Shown here: positions 1 through 9,005 of the stretch, piece by piece
Layout: every line of letters starts with the position of its first letter
How positions within the stretch are numbered: the stretch's first letter is position 1
Source: Rhodanobacter_A agri
GTDB taxonomy: Bacteria; Pseudomonadota; Gammaproteobacteria; Xanthomonadales; Rhodanobacteraceae
Reading direction: 5' to 3'
DNA: 64,000 bases
Assembly (NCBI RefSeq): GCF_044904705.1
Contig: NZ_JADIKL010000001.1
Location: 536,007 to 600,006, forward strand
The notes under the pieces: generated by a model
What the model was told of the DNA's origin: nothing
Databases searched by the model: none
Seen by the model: the letters and a program-made list of their open reading frames with translations, nothing else
Position numbers and translations under genes: made by a program

Positions 1-934
1 CTGCCGCAGTAACGCTGAGCAGCACCAGGCAGATCACGCCCATCAGGATCGCCATGCCCACGTCGGCACGATAGGCCTTGGTGCGGATGTCACCGAACGA
101 CCTCACGCTGTCGTCGTCAAGCACGCGCAACGGGTTCACCTGGTACAGCGTGGGCGTAGCCGCGCGCATCGTCGCCTCCAGCTGGCCCGGCTTGGTGCGC
201 ACTGCGTAGCGCGCGAAGTTCGCGTCCAGCCGCACCGGGATCAAGGTGGTGTTCCAGACGAAGCTGTTGGTCCAGGTGCCGGTGCCGGGCACCTGCAGAC
301 GCTCCACTACGCCTACGATGGTGCTGGGCGAGCTGCTGCCGTCGACGTAGATGACCTTGCCCACGGCGTCGCCCTTCGGGTACAGCTTGTCGGCCAGCGC
401 CTTGGTGACGATCACGATCGCGTTGGTGAACTGGTCGCGGACGCCGTGGTTCTGTATATCCGCCGCGGTGAAATTGCGGCCCGCCACCAGACGCAGCCCC
501 AGGGTCGACAAGGCATTCTCGTCGGTGAAGTAGTACGAGGTGCGTACGTTCTGCCCCTTGTCGGAAAACTGCGTGTTCGGCTTGGTCGAAAGCGCTCCGT
601 TCCACGAGGAGTTGAGCAGCGGTATCGAGTTGATCGGCGTCACCGAGGCCACGCCGGGCAGGTTGCGCAGCGCGGCGAGATCCTCCTTCTGCATGGCATC
701 GAGTTTGGCGACGCCATCCGGCGTGTCGGCGCTGGGCGCGCCCACCCATTGCTGGCTGACCAGGAACAGGTTGCTCTCGTCCAGTCCGGTGAGGCGGTTC
801 ACCCGGTCGACGCGCTGGCCGATGATGAAGATCGCATTGCAGACGATCGCCAGGGTCAGCGCGATCTGCAGCGCGATCAGTACCACGCCGGCCTTGTGCT
901 TGCGCAATGCCGCAATCATGGGATGCAGTTTCAT
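1..934 (-). CDS. MacB/FtsX-type ABC permease, type A copy 3 (3' end outside window)
   Basis: Partial gene: the first 311 codons are present and the C-terminus lies beyond the window. The start MKLHPMIAALRKHKAG is followed by one membrane segment (about residues 18-40, VVLIALQIALTLAIVCN), a long periplasmic MacB-type domain, and the beginning of the C-terminal FtsX membrane domain (MAILMGVICLVLLSVTAA). It is the third member of a permease subfamily also found at 2393-3619 and 4988-6229; all share the signature QIALTLAIVCNA. It lies 10 bp after the type B permease and is the last visible gene of the efflux operon. Members of this family couple to a separate ATPase and move substrates such as peptides or lipoproteins; the substrate here cannot be read from the sequence. 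Confidence 0.9.
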   Translation of the reverse strand, partial: MKLHPMIAALRKHKAGVVLIALQIALTLAIVCNAIFIIGQRVDRVNRLTGLDESNLFLVSQQWVGAPSADTPDGVAKLDAMQKEDLAALRNLPGVASVTPINSIPLLNSSWNGALSTKPNTQFSDKGQNVRTSYYFTDENALSTLGLRLVAGRNFTAADIQNHGVRDQFTNAIVIVTKALADKLYPKGDAVGKVIYVDGSSSPSTIVGVVERLQVPGTGTWTNSFVWNTTLIPVRLDANFARYAVRTKPGQLEATMRAATPTLYQVNPLRVLDDDSVRSFGDIRTKAYRADVGMAILMGVICLVLLSVTAA

Positions 935-944
935 GACGCGCTCC

Positions 945-2261
945 TCAATTGCTCTTCAGCTGCCACGCGGGCTGCACGCGCGAGGCACGGTAGGTGGGGT
1001 ACAAGCCGGCGAGCATCGTTGCGATCACCGCCACGATCAGGGTCATCACCAGCAACGAGACGTCCAGTCGCGCCAGGGCAGCGATGTCCTTCGGCATCAC
1101 CCAGCCCACGCTGGCCACGCCGGCGCAGGTGAGCAGCAGGCCCAGCACGCCGCCGGCCATGCCGACCATGCCGGCCTCGGTGAGGAACTGCAGGTAGATC
1201 GCGCGACGCGGCGCGCCGAGCGCGCGGCGCACGCCGATCTCGGCGCTGCGGCGCAGGAACTTCGCCAGCAGCAGGCCGATGGTGTTGACCAGGCACACCA
1301 GCAGCAACCCCAGCGCCACCAGCAACGAGACCTTGGTATCGCTAGGCACCACCTGCTGGTTGTCCAGCCAGGCCGGCAGGTTGCGCAGGCGGTTGTTCGG
1401 CTCCCAGCTGAAACGGCCGGCCTGCTTCTGTTCGCGCGCATAGCCTTGCAGGTAGTCGCGGTAGGCAGTCACCGCCGCCGCGTCGTCCAGCTCGACCATG
1501 TAGGAGATCCAGATGCACTCGGAGTGCTGCAGGCCGACGAAGCCGGATTCCTTCGGCGTCGCGTTGCAGTTGGTGTTGCCGTCGTTGGGGATACTGGCCT
1601 GGATGGCGGTCTGGAACGGCACGAATACGTCCTCCGTACCGCTATCGAAGCCGCCGGAGTTGACCACGTCGTAGAAGCGCGGCTGCGGGTTCCAGTCGTT
1701 CAGCACGCCCACCACGCGATAGTCGCGGCTCTCGATGTTGACGCTCTTGCCCACGCTGTTGGCGCCGCCGAACAGTTTCTGGTTGAGTTTGCTGCTGATC
1801 ACCACCACCTGAGCGCGGTTGGCATCGTCGCTTGCGGCCCAGCCACTGCCGTACTGGAACGGCACATCCAGCATCGCGAAGAACTCGCCGAATACCGCGT
1901 GGCCGCTGACGTTGATCGGATGCTTGGTGGCCTCCGCAGGCACGACCGAAGGCGAGATCTGGTACATCGCGGATTGCAGCTTGGCGCGATGGTCGCGCAT
2001 CAGCGCCGTCGCTTCGGTGTAGTCCATCGCGTTCGGCGGATCGCCGTTGGCGTTGCGCCCGCTCGGCCCCCAGTTGTCGACCTGGGGCACGAACAGTTGC
2101 GAGGATTTCCACGGAATCGGGTCGCCCGATACGGCACGGAATACCGACCACGAGGTCATCGACGCGGCCACGCCGAAGCCGATCGCCAGCACCATCAGCG
2201 CGGTGAGGCCAGGGCTGCGTTTCAGGCTGCGCAGTGCCAGATCAAGGTAGTAGGCGAACAT
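945..2261 (-). CDS. MacB/FtsX-type ABC permease, type B copy 3
   Basis: 438 aa. Starts MFAYYLDLALRSLKRSPG, with a first membrane segment at about 17-37 (LTALMVLAIGFGVAASMTSW), a periplasmic MacB_PCD-like domain, and three C-terminal FtsX membrane segments ending VQPAWQLKSN. The frame is open upstream to 2546, but that extension crosses an inverted repeat and the end of the previous gene, and ATG 2261 matches the start of the two paralogues (3630-4946, 6240-7550). It has no nucleotide-binding domain, so it must rely on the ATPase at 9006-9731. The 131 bp before it holds a palindromic repeat, the only large gap inside the permease array. Confidence 0.93.
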   Translation of the reverse strand: MFAYYLDLALRSLKRSPGLTALMVLAIGFGVAASMTSWSVFRAVSGDPIPWKSSQLFVPQVDNWGPSGRNANGDPPNAMDYTEATALMRDHRAKLQSAMYQISPSVVPAEATKHPINVSGHAVFGEFFAMLDVPFQYGSGWAASDDANRAQVVVISSKLNQKLFGGANSVGKSVNIESRDYRVVGVLNDWNPQPRFYDVVNSGGFDSGTEDVFVPFQTAIQASIPNDGNTNCNATPKESGFVGLQHSECIWISYMVELDDAAAVTAYRDYLQGYAREQKQAGRFSWEPNNRLRNLPAWLDNQQVVPSDTKVSLLVALGLLLVCLVNTIGLLLAKFLRRSAEIGVRRALGAPRRAIYLQFLTEAGMVGMAGGVLGLLLTCAGVASVGWVMPKDIAALARLDVSLLVMTLIVAVIATMLAGLYPTYRASRVQPAWQLKSN

Positions 2262-2282
2262 TTCGTCTCTCCGTTGTTTGGG

Positions 2283-2381
2283 CCCCTCTTCCATCGGGAG
2301 AGGGGTTGGGGTGGAGGGCCCGGTAGCGAGCAGCGCGCTCGCCCGTCCCCTCTCCCCGCCCCTCTCCCGATGGAAGAGGGG
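2283..2381. repeat. REP-like element with perfect 23-bp inverted arms
   Basis: Arms at 2283-2305 and 2359-2381 are exact reverse complements. They begin CCCCTCTTCC and end GGAAGAGGGG and flank a 53-bp GC-rich spacer. The element sits between two permease genes of one operon. A related but imperfect element lies at 9773-9880 and a smaller one at 21576-21596. I infer a dispersed palindromic intergenic element of the kind common in Xanthomonadales. It might be an mRNA-stability or attenuation hairpin; there is no T-run that would make it a simple terminator. Confidence 0.8.
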
Positions 2382-2392
2382 AGAAACCAGAC

Positions 2393-3619
2393 TCACACGC
2401 TGCGCGTCGCCTCCACCGGCGGCACGCGCGAAGCGCGTAGCGCCGGCGCCAACACCGCGCCCTGTCCGAGCAAGAGCAACACGACCACCCCGACCACCAC
2501 ATAACCCGGCGCGATCCGCAACATTTCGAACTGCTTCATCAGCCACAGATTCAGCCCCAGCGCGAGCACCGCGCCGACCAGCACACCCGCCACACTGATC
2601 AGCAGGTTCTCGGTGAGGAAGTAACCGAGGATGTCGTGCTGCGTGGCGCCCAGCGCGCGGCGTACGCCGATCTGCTTGCGCCGCTGTCCGACCCAGAAGC
2701 TGCTGAGACCGACGATGCCTGCTGCCGTGATGGCCAGCAGCACCACGCTGATGACGCCCATAAGGACCGCCATGCCCCGGTCGCTCGTGTAGGCGGCCGC
2801 GCGGATCTCGGCAAATGTCCGCACGCCAGTCTTCGGGCTGATCACCCGCATGCGATTGGCGGCATACAGCGCCGGGCGCACATGACTACGCACGCTCTCG
2901 AGCTGTCCCGGCTGCACGCGCACCACATAGACGGTGGAAGCCGTGAGCTGCCGGTAGGGGATCAGTGTCGAGTCATCGGCGAACTCGGCCACGCTACTGT
3001 CCACCCAGGGCGTTTGCAGGCGCTCGACGACGCCCACGATGGTGCTCGGCTGTTTGCTGATGTAGGCGGTCTTGCCCAGCGCCGAACCATCGGGGAACAG
3101 CCGGTCGGCCAGCTTGCGCGTCACGATGATGGCGCCAGGCTGGACATCGCCGTGCCGGTCGACCTGGCCGATCTCGTCGGGCTGGAAGTTGCGCCCCGCC
3201 ACCAGTTTCAGCCCCAGGGTCGGCAGCGCATTCTCGTCCGCGAAATAGATCGCGGTGGTCGATACCGGCTTGAGCTTGTCGGGGGAATGGCCGATGCCGT
3301 AGGCGATGCCGCCGCCGCTCATCGGGTAGGTGTTGCTGGCGTAGACATCCGCCACACCCGGCAGCTTGCGCACGGTATCCACGTCGGCCGCCATCAGCGA
3401 TGCGATCTCGCCTGGCGCCGGCTTGCCGGCCCATTCGTTGTTGACCACCAGCAGGTTCGCTTCGTCGACGCCGCTGGGTTGCGAAAGATGCGTCACGCGC
3501 TGGCGGATGATGAACAGCGCATTGCAGACGATCGCCAGGGTCAGCGCGATCTGCATCGCGATCAGCAAGGTGCCGGCCTTGTGATGCTTCAACGTGGCGA
3601 GGATGGGACGGATCTGCAT
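2393..3619 (-). CDS. MacB/FtsX-type ABC permease, type A copy 2
   Basis: 408 aa, starting MQIRPILATLKHHKAGTLL. The N-terminal membrane segment (QIALTLAIVCNALFII, about 24-39) is followed by a periplasmic domain of roughly 240 residues. The C-terminal FtsX half (about 285-405) contains the family motif SFWVGQRRKQIGVRRALGAT and ends SRVPPVEATRSV. It begins 10 bp after the stop of the type B permease at 3630-4946, so the two are co-transcribed and probably form one heteromeric transporter. It is clearly paralogous to 4988-6229 and 1-934. Confidence 0.93.
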   Translation of the reverse strand: MQIRPILATLKHHKAGTLLIAMQIALTLAIVCNALFIIRQRVTHLSQPSGVDEANLLVVNNEWAGKPAPGEIASLMAADVDTVRKLPGVADVYASNTYPMSGGGIAYGIGHSPDKLKPVSTTAIYFADENALPTLGLKLVAGRNFQPDEIGQVDRHGDVQPGAIIVTRKLADRLFPDGSALGKTAYISKQPSTIVGVVERLQTPWVDSSVAEFADDSTLIPYRQLTASTVYVVRVQPGQLESVRSHVRPALYAANRMRVISPKTGVRTFAEIRAAAYTSDRGMAVLMGVISVVLLAITAAGIVGLSSFWVGQRRKQIGVRRALGATQHDILGYFLTENLLISVAGVLVGAVLALGLNLWLMKQFEMLRIAPGYVVVGVVVLLLLGQGAVLAPALRASRVPPVEATRSV

Positions 3620-3629
3620 CGTCTTCGCC

Positions 3630-4946
3630 TCAGTTGGATTTCAGCTGCCACGCGGGCTGCACCCGCGCGGCCCGCCACGTGGGATAGAACGCGGCGCCCA
3701 GCGTCGCGACCAGTGCACAGACCAGGGTCAGCGCCACCAGGCTGACGTCAATGCGGGCAAGCCGGGCGATATCCGGTTCGAACACGAGACCGATGCCGAG
3801 CACGCCGATGCCGGTGAACAGGACACCGATGACACCACCACTGATGCCGACAATGGCCGCCTCCATCAGGAACTGCGCCCAGATCTCGCGCCGGGAGGCA
3901 CCCAGCGCGCGCCGCACGCCAATCTCCGCCGCGCGACGCATGAACTTGGCCAGCATCAGGCCGACCGTGTTCACCAGGCACACCAGCAGGAACCCCAGCG
4001 ACAGCAGCAGCGAGATCCGCGTCTCGGGCGGCACCACCTTTTCGTAATCCATCCACTGGGTAAGGTTGAGCAACGTGTAGTAGACCGGCCAGTGGAAACG
4101 CCCGGCGCGGTTCTGCTCGGCCTCGTAGCCCTGGAGGAAGTCGCGATACGCCCGTACCGCGGTGGCATCCGGCAGCTCCACCCAGAAGGACACCCAGGTA
4201 CAGCTGGACTGCAGCCAGCCTTGCCAGCCCGGCGCGCGCCCGGCGCTGCCGTAGCAGTTGTTGTTGCCCATGGTTTCCGTCTGCAGATCCACCGCGTGCG
4301 TGAATGGCAGGAAGAAATCCGGCGGATCGGTGAAGCCATCGTTGTTGGCGAGATCGTAGAAGCGGGGCCGCGGATTCCAGTCCGCCGTCACGCCAATGAC
4401 CCGGTAGTCGTGGTCGTCCAGGCGGACCGTGCGGCCCACGCTGTTGGCACCGGCGAACAATTGCCGGTTGAGCTGGTTGCTGATCACGACCACGGAGGTG
4501 TGCGCGTCGTCCTGGCCGGCGTCCCAGCCGCCGCCATAGATGAAGGGCACCTCGAACATCGGGAAGAAGTCGCCGTAGGTGGCGTAGCCGCTGACCGCAA
4601 ACGGCTCGCTGGCGGCATCCTGCGGAATCGCGGTGTAGCTCACCGGATACATCGCGGCCTGGCGACGCGCCTTGCGTGCGCGCATCAGCGCCATCGCGTC
4701 GGTGTAGCTGAGCGCGTCCGGGAGATTCAGGCCCTGCGTGCGGCTCTGCGGCCCCCAGATATCGATCTGCGGCGCGAACAACTGCGAGGACTTGTCCGGC
4801 AACGGATTGCCGGATACCGCGCGGAACACCGCATAGGTCGTCATCGACGACGCGACGCCGAAGCCGATGGCGAGCACCATCAGCGTCGTCAGTATCGGGT
4901 TGCGCCGCAAGCTGCGCAGACCGAGGCGTAGATAGTACGCAAGCAT
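3630..4946 (-). CDS. MacB/FtsX-type ABC permease, type B copy 2
   Basis: 438 aa, start MLAYYLRLGLRSLRRNP. One N-terminal membrane helix (TTLMVLAIGFGVASSMT) precedes a periplasmic domain containing an IDIWGPQSR element shared in form by all type B copies. The C-terminal FtsX domain has RRAAEIGVRRALGASRREI and the shared ending VQPAWQLKSN. It follows the type A gene at 4988-6229 by 41 bp. Type A and type B copies alternate along the array, which indicates duplication of an A-B pair rather than of single genes. Confidence 0.93.
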   Translation of the reverse strand: MLAYYLRLGLRSLRRNPILTTLMVLAIGFGVASSMTTYAVFRAVSGNPLPDKSSQLFAPQIDIWGPQSRTQGLNLPDALSYTDAMALMRARKARRQAAMYPVSYTAIPQDAASEPFAVSGYATYGDFFPMFEVPFIYGGGWDAGQDDAHTSVVVISNQLNRQLFAGANSVGRTVRLDDHDYRVIGVTADWNPRPRFYDLANNDGFTDPPDFFLPFTHAVDLQTETMGNNNCYGSAGRAPGWQGWLQSSCTWVSFWVELPDATAVRAYRDFLQGYEAEQNRAGRFHWPVYYTLLNLTQWMDYEKVVPPETRISLLLSLGFLLVCLVNTVGLMLAKFMRRAAEIGVRRALGASRREIWAQFLMEAAIVGISGGVIGVLFTGIGVLGIGLVFEPDIARLARIDVSLVALTLVCALVATLGAAFYPTWRAARVQPAWQLKSN

Positions 4947-4987
4947 GCGGTTTCCCTATCTCCTGTTGGCCTGGTGTCGATCCACAC

Positions 4988-6229
4988 TCATACCGAACGC
5001 GTCGCTTCCACCGGCGACACGCGCGAAGCGCGCAGCGCCGGCGCCAGCACGGCGCCCTGCCCCAGCAGCAACAGCACAATCACGCCGACGCCCACGTAAG
5101 CCATCGACATGTTGCTCATTTCGAAACGGGTTTTCGTCCACAGGTTGAACGCGATCGCCAGCACGGTTCCCATCACCACACCGGCCGCGCTGATGAGGAA
5201 GTTTTCGGTCAGGAAGTAGGCGAGGATGTCGCGCTGCCGTGCGCCCAACGCGCGGCGCACGCCGATCTGCTTGCGGCGTTGGCCCACCCAGAAGCTGGTG
5301 AGGCCCACGATGCCCGCGGCGGTGATCGCCAGCAGCACCGCGCAGATGATGCTCATCAGGATGACCATGCCGCGGTCGCTGTCGTACACCTTGCGGCGGA
5401 TGGTGGCGTAATCCTGGATGCCATCCTTGGGATCGATGATGCGCATGCGATTCTGCGCAATCAGCGCCTTGGGCGCCTCGCGCATCGCATCGGCAAGCTG
5501 GCCGGGTTTGGCGCGCACGATGTAGTAGACGCCGCGCGAATCGTCCGCACGCAACGGCCAGATCAACGACTGCTTGGCATGCGAACGGCTGAAATTGTCC
5601 ACTGTCTGCCGTTGCAGCGTGTCGACGATGCCAATGATGGTGGTCGGCACCGGGCTCATCGAGTAGAAGCTCTTGCCCAGCGCATGGCCGCCCGGAAACA
5701 GGCGATCGGCCATTGCCTTGCTGACGATCACCGACGGCGGCGTGATGGCCTGCTGGGTACCCATCAGCATCACCTCGTCGGGCCTGAAATTGCGCCCTTC
5801 GATAAGCTTCAGGCCCAGCGTGTCGACGAAATGCTCGTCACCCGTATATACCGCCACATCCGACGTCGGCTGCACCTGTTCGGGCGTCAGCATGACGAAG
5901 TTGTCCCAGCCGCCCCCCTTCAGCGGGTAACTGCTGCCGGGCGTGGCATCGAGCACCGCCGGCAGTTGCCGCAGCGCGAGCAGGTCGGCGCGTACCTGCG
6001 CATCGACCTGGGTCGTCGGCTGGTCGCCGTTGGCCCATATGTTGGTGATGACGAATACATTGGCCTCGTCCACGCCACTGGCTTGCGACAGGTTGCTCAG
6101 CCGCTGGTGGATGATGAACAGGGCATTGCAAACGATGGCCAGCGTCAACGCGATCTGCAGCGCGATCAGCAAGGTGCCTGCCTTGTGCCGGCGCAGCGCG
6201 ACGAGGATGGGCCTGATCTGGATGTTCAT
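4988..6229 (-). CDS. MacB/FtsX-type ABC permease, type A copy 1
   Basis: 413 aa, start MNIQIRPILVALRRHKAGTLL. Membrane segment at about 25-41 (QIALTLAIVCNALFII), periplasmic domain to about 285, then a three-helix FtsX domain with SFWVGQRRKQIGVRRALGAR and the ending SRVSPVEATRSV. It lies 10 bp after the type B gene at 6240-7550. Family: MacB-like permeases without a fused ATPase. The paired partner and the shared ATPase are inferred from gene order. Confidence 0.93.
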   Translation of the reverse strand: MNIQIRPILVALRRHKAGTLLIALQIALTLAIVCNALFIIHQRLSNLSQASGVDEANVFVITNIWANGDQPTTQVDAQVRADLLALRQLPAVLDATPGSSYPLKGGGWDNFVMLTPEQVQPTSDVAVYTGDEHFVDTLGLKLIEGRNFRPDEVMLMGTQQAITPPSVIVSKAMADRLFPGGHALGKSFYSMSPVPTTIIGIVDTLQRQTVDNFSRSHAKQSLIWPLRADDSRGVYYIVRAKPGQLADAMREAPKALIAQNRMRIIDPKDGIQDYATIRRKVYDSDRGMVILMSIICAVLLAITAAGIVGLTSFWVGQRRKQIGVRRALGARQRDILAYFLTENFLISAAGVVMGTVLAIAFNLWTKTRFEMSNMSMAYVGVGVIVLLLLGQGAVLAPALRASRVSPVEATRSV

Positions 6230-6239
6230 GGCTTGCTCC

Positions 6240-7550
6240 TCAGCTCGACTTCAACTGCCACGCAGGCTGCACGTGCGCCGCACGCCAGGCCGGATAGAAC
6301 GCCGCGAGCACCGTGGCGGCGATGGCCACGGCAAACGTGAGCGCCACCAGTGACGGGTCGAGCGTCGCCAGCTTCGCGATTTCCGGTTGGAACAACACGC
6401 CGACGCCAGCCACGCCCACCGCGGTGAGCAACAAGCCCAGCACGCCGCCGGCCAGACCCACCGTGCCGGCTTCCATCAGGTACTGGGCGTAGATCTCGCC
6501 GCGCGTCGCGCCCAGTGCGCGCCGCACGCCGATCTCGCTGGCGCGGCGCATGAACTTGGCCAGCAGCAGGCCGATGGTGTTGACCAGGCAGATCAGGAAG
6601 AAACCCAGCGCCACTACCAGCGACATGCGGCTTTCCGGCGGCACCACCTTCTCGTAATCGAGCCACTGCACCACGTCGCGCAGGCGCACGTTGGGAGCCC
6701 AGGCGAACCGGCCGGCGCGTTGCTGCACATCGGCGTAATTGGTGAGAAAGCGACGGTAGCTGTCGACTTCGGCGGAGCTGTCCAGTTCCACCCACGGCGT
6801 GATCCATACGCAGTTGCTTTGCAGGTACTCCTGCCAGGTGGTGAAGCTCAGCGAACCGCGGCAGCTGTTGCGGCCGCTCGGACGCATCTCCAGATCCAGC
6901 GCACGGTTGAACACGATGTAGATATCCGGCTCCTCGGCAAAGCCGTTGGTGCTGAACAGGTCGTAGAAGCGTGGCCGCGGATTCCAGTGGCTGGCGACAC
7001 CCACGATGCGGTAGTCATGGCCACCCAGGTTGAGCGTGCGGCCCACGCTGTTCGCGCCGCCGAACAGTTTCCGGTCGAGTTCGCTGCCGATGACCACGTC
7101 GCTGGCCCGCGCGTCATCGTCCTGCGCGCTCCAGCCGCCGCCGTAGCGGAACGGCACTTCGAACATGCTGAAGAAATCGCTGGAGACGGCGTAGCTGATG
7201 GCATTCAACGGCATGTCGCGGTTGCCCTCAGGTATCACCGAGAGCTGCACCTGGTACAGCAGGGTCTGCCGCTTCGCCTCGTGCGCCCGCATCAGCGCCA
7301 TCGCGTCGGTGTAGCCCACCGCCTCCGCCGGCTCGCCTTTCAGGTTCTGCTGCGGGCCCCAGGCATCGATCTGCGGCGTGAACAGCCGCGCGGATTTGTC
7401 CGGAATCGGGTTGCCCGACACCGCGCGAAACACGGAGTACGTGGTCATCGACGCGGCCACGCCGAAGCCGATCGCCATCACCATCAGAGCGGTAAGTGCG
7501 GGATTGCGGCGCAGGCTGCGCAGGCCGAGCTGGAAGTAGTAGGCGAACAT
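6240..7550 (-). CDS. MacB/FtsX-type ABC permease, type B copy 1
   Basis: 436 aa, start MFAYYFQLGLRSLRRNPA. It is the first permease after the outer-membrane channel gene, separated from it by 62 bp. The N-terminal helix is LTALMVMAIGFGVAASMTTY, the central periplasmic domain includes an IDAWGPQQN element, and the C-terminal FtsX domain (RRASEIGVRRALGATRGEI) ends VQPAWQLKSS. Its position next to the channel, ATPase and adaptor genes makes pair B1/A1 the likely ancestral permease pair of the locus. Confidence 0.93.
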   Translation of the reverse strand: MFAYYFQLGLRSLRRNPALTALMVMAIGFGVAASMTTYSVFRAVSGNPIPDKSARLFTPQIDAWGPQQNLKGEPAEAVGYTDAMALMRAHEAKRQTLLYQVQLSVIPEGNRDMPLNAISYAVSSDFFSMFEVPFRYGGGWSAQDDDARASDVVIGSELDRKLFGGANSVGRTLNLGGHDYRIVGVASHWNPRPRFYDLFSTNGFAEEPDIYIVFNRALDLEMRPSGRNSCRGSLSFTTWQEYLQSNCVWITPWVELDSSAEVDSYRRFLTNYADVQQRAGRFAWAPNVRLRDVVQWLDYEKVVPPESRMSLVVALGFFLICLVNTIGLLLAKFMRRASEIGVRRALGATRGEIYAQYLMEAGTVGLAGGVLGLLLTAVGVAGVGVLFQPEIAKLATLDPSLVALTFAVAIAATVLAAFYPAWRAAHVQPAWQLKSS

Positions 7551-7612
7551 GAGTCAGCCCCTCCCCGCAGCGGCGATGGCCGGAATACGACTGGCGATGG
7601 CAGGTTCGTGCG

Positions 7613-8959
7613 TCATTGCAACAACCCGTTGACTGCTGCCAGGTCGTGCATGTCGATGGTGCCGGCGGCCTGCTTGAGCAGCAGCTTGTTGAGGACGAAC
7701 TGGTACCTGGCCGCGGTGTACTGGAACTGCGAATTGGCCACGTACTGGATGGCAAACACCACATTGGTCATCGATTGCGTGCCGATGGTGTAACCCGCGC
7801 GCATCGAGGTCAGCGATTTCTCCGCCGCGTCCACCGATTCGCGTGCACTTTTCACCTGCTCGATACCGTCCTTCACCAGGTTGAAATAGTTGGCGGCGTC
7901 ACGCGCGGCCTGGCGGCGCTGGCTGTCCAGCGTGCCGAGGTCGGCGTCGCGCTGGTACAGCGCCTGCTTCACCTGTGCGTGCGTGAGGCCGCCGCTGAAC
8001 AGCGGGATGCTGAGCGTGAGGCCCACCGTGGTGGTGGCCGGCCCGTAGGCGCCCGTGCTCGGCGTGGTGTTCGACCACTGGCCGAACTTGTTGTAGCCCA
8101 CGCCGGCGGTGAGCGTGGGCAGGTGCCCTGCGCGTGCCGCCGTGACCTTGTGCTCATCGCTGTTCACCGCGTAGCGCGCGGCGAGTACGGAGGGATTGGT
8201 CCTCAGCGCCGAATCCACCCAGGCCTGCTCGTCGTTAGGCTGCGGCCCCTGCATGGGCAGGTCGTCGCGGAGCTTCTTCAACTCGCCCGTCGGCTTGCCG
8301 GTGATCTGCTGCAACGCACGGCGCGCATCCTTGAGATTGTCTTCGGCGTTGATCCGCACGCTCTTGTAGTACAGATAAAGCGCCTTGGTCTGGTTGACAT
8401 CCGCCTCCATCGACAGACCATTCTTGAAGCGCGCGGAGGTCTGCTCGAACTCGGTCTTGTAGGAGTCCTCGTAGGAGCGGTCGATGTCCAGCACGTCCTG
8501 CGCCTGCAACACGCCGAAGTAGGCGTTGGCCACACGCACGTACAGGTTCTGCAGTGCGGCCTGATAGGTCTGTTCCTGCGAATCGCGGGACGCACTCGCG
8601 GCCCGCAGGTCGGCGATGGCGGACAGGTTGATGATGGACTGGCTGAGGTTGCCGGTGAGGGTGCGGTCGCGCGTGTGACCGCCGCCGCCGGTCTGCACGA
8701 TATTGCCGTTGCCTGCAGTCGTCTGGGTGTTGCCGCCGCTGTGGATCTGGTCCATTTCCAACCCGGCGGACAACTGCGGCAACAGCGCCGCGCGGGCCAC
8801 CGGCACGCCTTCGGCCACCAGCAGCCGCTGCGCGTCGGCGGTGGCCAGCACCGGGTCGTTGGCGACGGCCTGCCGGTAGGCATCCATCAGGTCTTCGCCG
8901 TGCCCCGCGACGGGGGCGACGGCGAGCAGGAGTAGCACGGGTAGCAGCTTCACACGCAT
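7613..8959 (-). CDS. TolC-family outer membrane efflux channel
   Basis: 448 aa outer-membrane factor. The frame is open further upstream, but ATG 8959 gives a clean Sec signal peptide (MRVKLLPVLLLLAVAPVAGHG) followed directly by the first OEP repeat (DLMDAYRQAVANDPVL). Two OEP repeats of long amphipathic helices follow (about 30-220 and 240-430). The second repeat carries the typical VGLTLSIPLFSGG strand, where the tunnel re-enters the membrane barrel. It is 46 bp downstream of the ATPase gene. With the adaptor and ATPase it would form a tripartite pump from inner membrane to outside. Confidence 0.93.
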   Translation of the reverse strand: MRVKLLPVLLLLAVAPVAGHGEDLMDAYRQAVANDPVLATADAQRLLVAEGVPVARAALLPQLSAGLEMDQIHSGGNTQTTAGNGNIVQTGGGGHTRDRTLTGNLSQSIINLSAIADLRAASASRDSQEQTYQAALQNLYVRVANAYFGVLQAQDVLDIDRSYEDSYKTEFEQTSARFKNGLSMEADVNQTKALYLYYKSVRINAEDNLKDARRALQQITGKPTGELKKLRDDLPMQGPQPNDEQAWVDSALRTNPSVLAARYAVNSDEHKVTAARAGHLPTLTAGVGYNKFGQWSNTTPSTGAYGPATTTVGLTLSIPLFSGGLTHAQVKQALYQRDADLGTLDSQRRQAARDAANYFNLVKDGIEQVKSARESVDAAEKSLTSMRAGYTIGTQSMTNVVFAIQYVANSQFQYTAARYQFVLNKLLLKQAAGTIDMHDLAAVNGLLQ

Positions 8960-9005
8960 GGACGGCACTCGTGGATGGTGTAGACGATGGCGGTCACGGC
9001 CGGTT

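Noticed and set aside
540..2504. Plus-strand open frame of 654 codons across the permease genes
   Set aside because: It is antisense to two permeases with clear family motifs. High GC leaves long open shadow frames, and the translation is low-complexity (Arg/Ala/Gln/His-rich) with no domain.
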